A stretch of DNA of 6,442 nucleotides from Ileibacterium sp. (GTDB taxonomy: Bacteria; Bacillota_I; Bacilli_A; Erysipelotrichales; Erysipelotrichaceae). The stretch is from assembly GCA_021443945.1 (NCBI GenBank), contig JABUSF010000010.1:154347-160788 (forward strand), in the 5' to 3' direction. How positions within the stretch are numbered: position 1 is the first letter of the stretch; each line of letters begins with the position of its first letter. Under the pieces are notes generated by a model, which searched no databases, was not told the origin of the DNA, and saw only the letters and a program-made list of their open reading frames with translations. Below are positions 5,721 to 6,442 of this stretch, piece by piece. Made by a program: the position numbers and the translations under genes.

Positions 5721-5749
5721 TTGCTTATATTCAATCATTTATATATAGT
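5721..5749 (+). promoter_or_regulatory. Candidate promoter of ulaE
   Basis: TTGCTT (5721-5726), a 17-bp spacer, then TATAGT (5744-5749, five of six -10 bases). The -35 is poor (three of six), so the promoter may be weak or activator-dependent. It predicts a start near 5756 and a leader of about 75 bases. The leader contains the hairpin described separately. The surrounding DNA is very AT-rich, so other starts are possible. Confidence 0.4.
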
Positions 5750-5768
5750 GGAATCAGAAATCACAAAT

Positions 5769-5810
5769 AGAACATATAAGCAGAAACAGAACTGATTTTA
5801 TGTTCTTTTT
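5769..5810 (+). promoter_or_regulatory. Terminator-like hairpin in the ulaE leader
   Basis: AGAACATA (5769-5776) pairs with TATGTTCT (5799-5806) around a 22-base interval and is followed by TTTT. It lies in the predicted ulaE leader and ends 11 bases before the ribosome binding site. The mostly A-U stem is weak for a terminator, so its role is uncertain: an attenuator, or an inverted operator, since the right arm resembles the ATGTTCGT repeat. It is not a good terminator for minus-strand transcription, because no U run follows on that side. Confidence 0.35.
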
Positions 5811-5831
5811 AATGATTGAACGGAGGAGATT

Positions 5832-6442
5832 ATGAAAGAGTATGCACTTGGTCTCTACGAAAAAGCCATTCCGTCCGATCTGAGCTGGAAAGAAAAACTT
5901 TCCTTCGCAAAAGAATGCGGATATGACTTTCTGGAAATCAGCGTAGACGAAACAGACTGGCGTCTGGCCAGACTGGAAGCCGGCAGTCCTGAGCGTCAGG
6001 AAATTCTGGAAGCTAAAAAAGAAATCGGATTCCCCATTACAAGCATGTGTCTTTCCGGCCACCGCAAATATCCATTTGGCAGCGAAAAAGAAGAACAGCG
6101 AAGCCTGGATATTATGGTAAAAGCACTGGATCTTGCAGAAGAACTGGGTGTGCGCATTATTCAGCTTGCCGGATACGATGTGTATTACGAAGAAGGAACC
6201 CAGGAAACCCGTGCCCGCTTCCTGAAGAACCTGAAAAAAGCAGCCGATCTGGCTGCTGCAAAAGGAATTGTTCTTGGCTTTGAAACGATGGAGACCCCTT
6301 TTATGGATACAGTCTGGAAAGCCATGTATTACGTTCAGGCTGTCAACAGTCCTTGGCTTCAGATTTATCCGGATTCCGGAAATCTGACCAACGCTTCCCT
6401 GATCTATAAACATGATGTGCTGCTGGATCTGAAACAGGGAGC
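5832..6442 (+). CDS. ulaE: L-xylulose-5-phosphate 3-epimerase (L-ribulose-5-P forming), cut at the right edge
   Basis: UlaE (SgaU) interconverts L-xylulose-5-phosphate and L-ribulose-5-phosphate in the cytosol, after decarboxylation of 3-keto-L-gulonate-6-phosphate. 203 complete codons are visible of about 285 expected, and the frame stays open at the window end. I translated it by hand. The N-terminus reads MKEYALGLYEKAIPSDLSWK, then YDFLEISVDETDWRLARLEA (31-50), SMCLSGHRKYPFGSE (71-85), IIQLAGYDVYYEEGTQETR (109-127) and LGFETMETPFMD (148-159). These follow the xylose-isomerase-like TIM barrel of E. coli UlaE. Glu151 and Asp181 (in QIYPDSGNL) are predicted metal ligands or catalytic residues; the later His and Glu fall outside. 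Start: ATG at 5832 with GGAGGAG (5822-5828). It is divergent from ulaG, and the missing ulaD and ulaF could follow it. A paralogous L-ribulose or hexulose-6-phosphate epimerase is less likely given the neighbours. Confidence 0.94.
   Translation, partial: MKEYALGLYEKAIPSDLSWKEKLSFAKECGYDFLEISVDETDWRLARLEAGSPERQEILEAKKEIGFPITSMCLSGHRKYPFGSEKEEQRSLDIMVKALDLAEELGVRIIQLAGYDVYYEEGTQETRARFLKNLKKAADLAAAKGIVLGFETMETPFMDTVWKAMYYVQAVNSPWLQIYPDSGNLTNASLIYKHDVLLDLKQG

Noticed and set aside
5754..6413. Minus-strand open frame (about 219 codons) opposite ulaE
   Set aside because: It overlaps the conserved epimerase in antisense and its translation is a low-complexity Phe/Ser/Cys-rich mix typical of a shadow frame.
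1..6442. CRISPR array, tRNA/rRNA, insertion sequence or a novel defence-like system
   Set aside because: I saw no repeat-spacer arrays, no cloverleaf-like segments, no transposase-like translation and no unknown large gene. All long conserved frames belong to ascorbate metabolism, its regulator or PPDK.

Overview
The window looks like a chromosomal segment of a low-to-mid GC Bacillota, probably an anaerobic or gut-type clostridial or erysipelotrichial lineage. This rests on strong AGGAGG ribosome binding sites, AT-rich intergenic DNA, U-tailed intrinsic terminators, cre-like sites and a pyruvate phosphate dikinase gene. No species can be named from sequence alone. Almost every gene is recognisable, and together they form an L-ascorbate (vitamin C) fermentation locus of the ula/sga type.

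Layout, left to right. Positions 1-665 (minus) hold the N-terminal quarter of pyruvate phosphate dikinase, cut by the window edge. Positions 666-1051 are non-coding and contain the ppdK leader, a cluster of short palindromes and the terminator of the next gene. Positions 1052-1834 (minus) encode a DeoR-family regulator, the likely UlaR. After a strong terminator at 1932-1969 comes the minus-strand operon, transcribed right to left from about 5603: ulaG (lactonase, 5531-4428), ulaC (PTS EIIA, 4412-3933), ulaA (PTS EIIC, 3910-2387) and ulaB (PTS EIIB, 2297-1989). Positions 5532-5831 are a divergent control region. Positions 5832-6442 (plus) encode UlaE, L-xylulose-5-phosphate 3-epimerase, cut by the right edge.

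How the genes work together (family knowledge applied to this gene set): UlaA, UlaB and UlaC import L-ascorbate and phosphorylate it to L-ascorbate-6-phosphate at the expense of PEP. UlaG opens the lactone to 3-keto-L-gulonate-6-phosphate. A decarboxylase (UlaD, not in the window) yields L-xylulose-5-phosphate. UlaE then makes L-ribulose-5-phosphate, and a 4-epimerase (UlaF, not in the window) feeds the pentose phosphate pathway. The missing enzymes may lie downstream of ulaE.

The most interesting part is control. The 300-bp divergent region carries four good GTTCGT-type direct-repeat copies flanking a clear extended -10 promoter, a cre-like site over its -35 box, and a terminator-like hairpin in the ulaE leader. 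A cre-like site matching the ula one at 11 of 14 positions sits in the ppdK leader. I see no mobile element, CRISPR array, tRNA, rRNA or clearly undescribed system.
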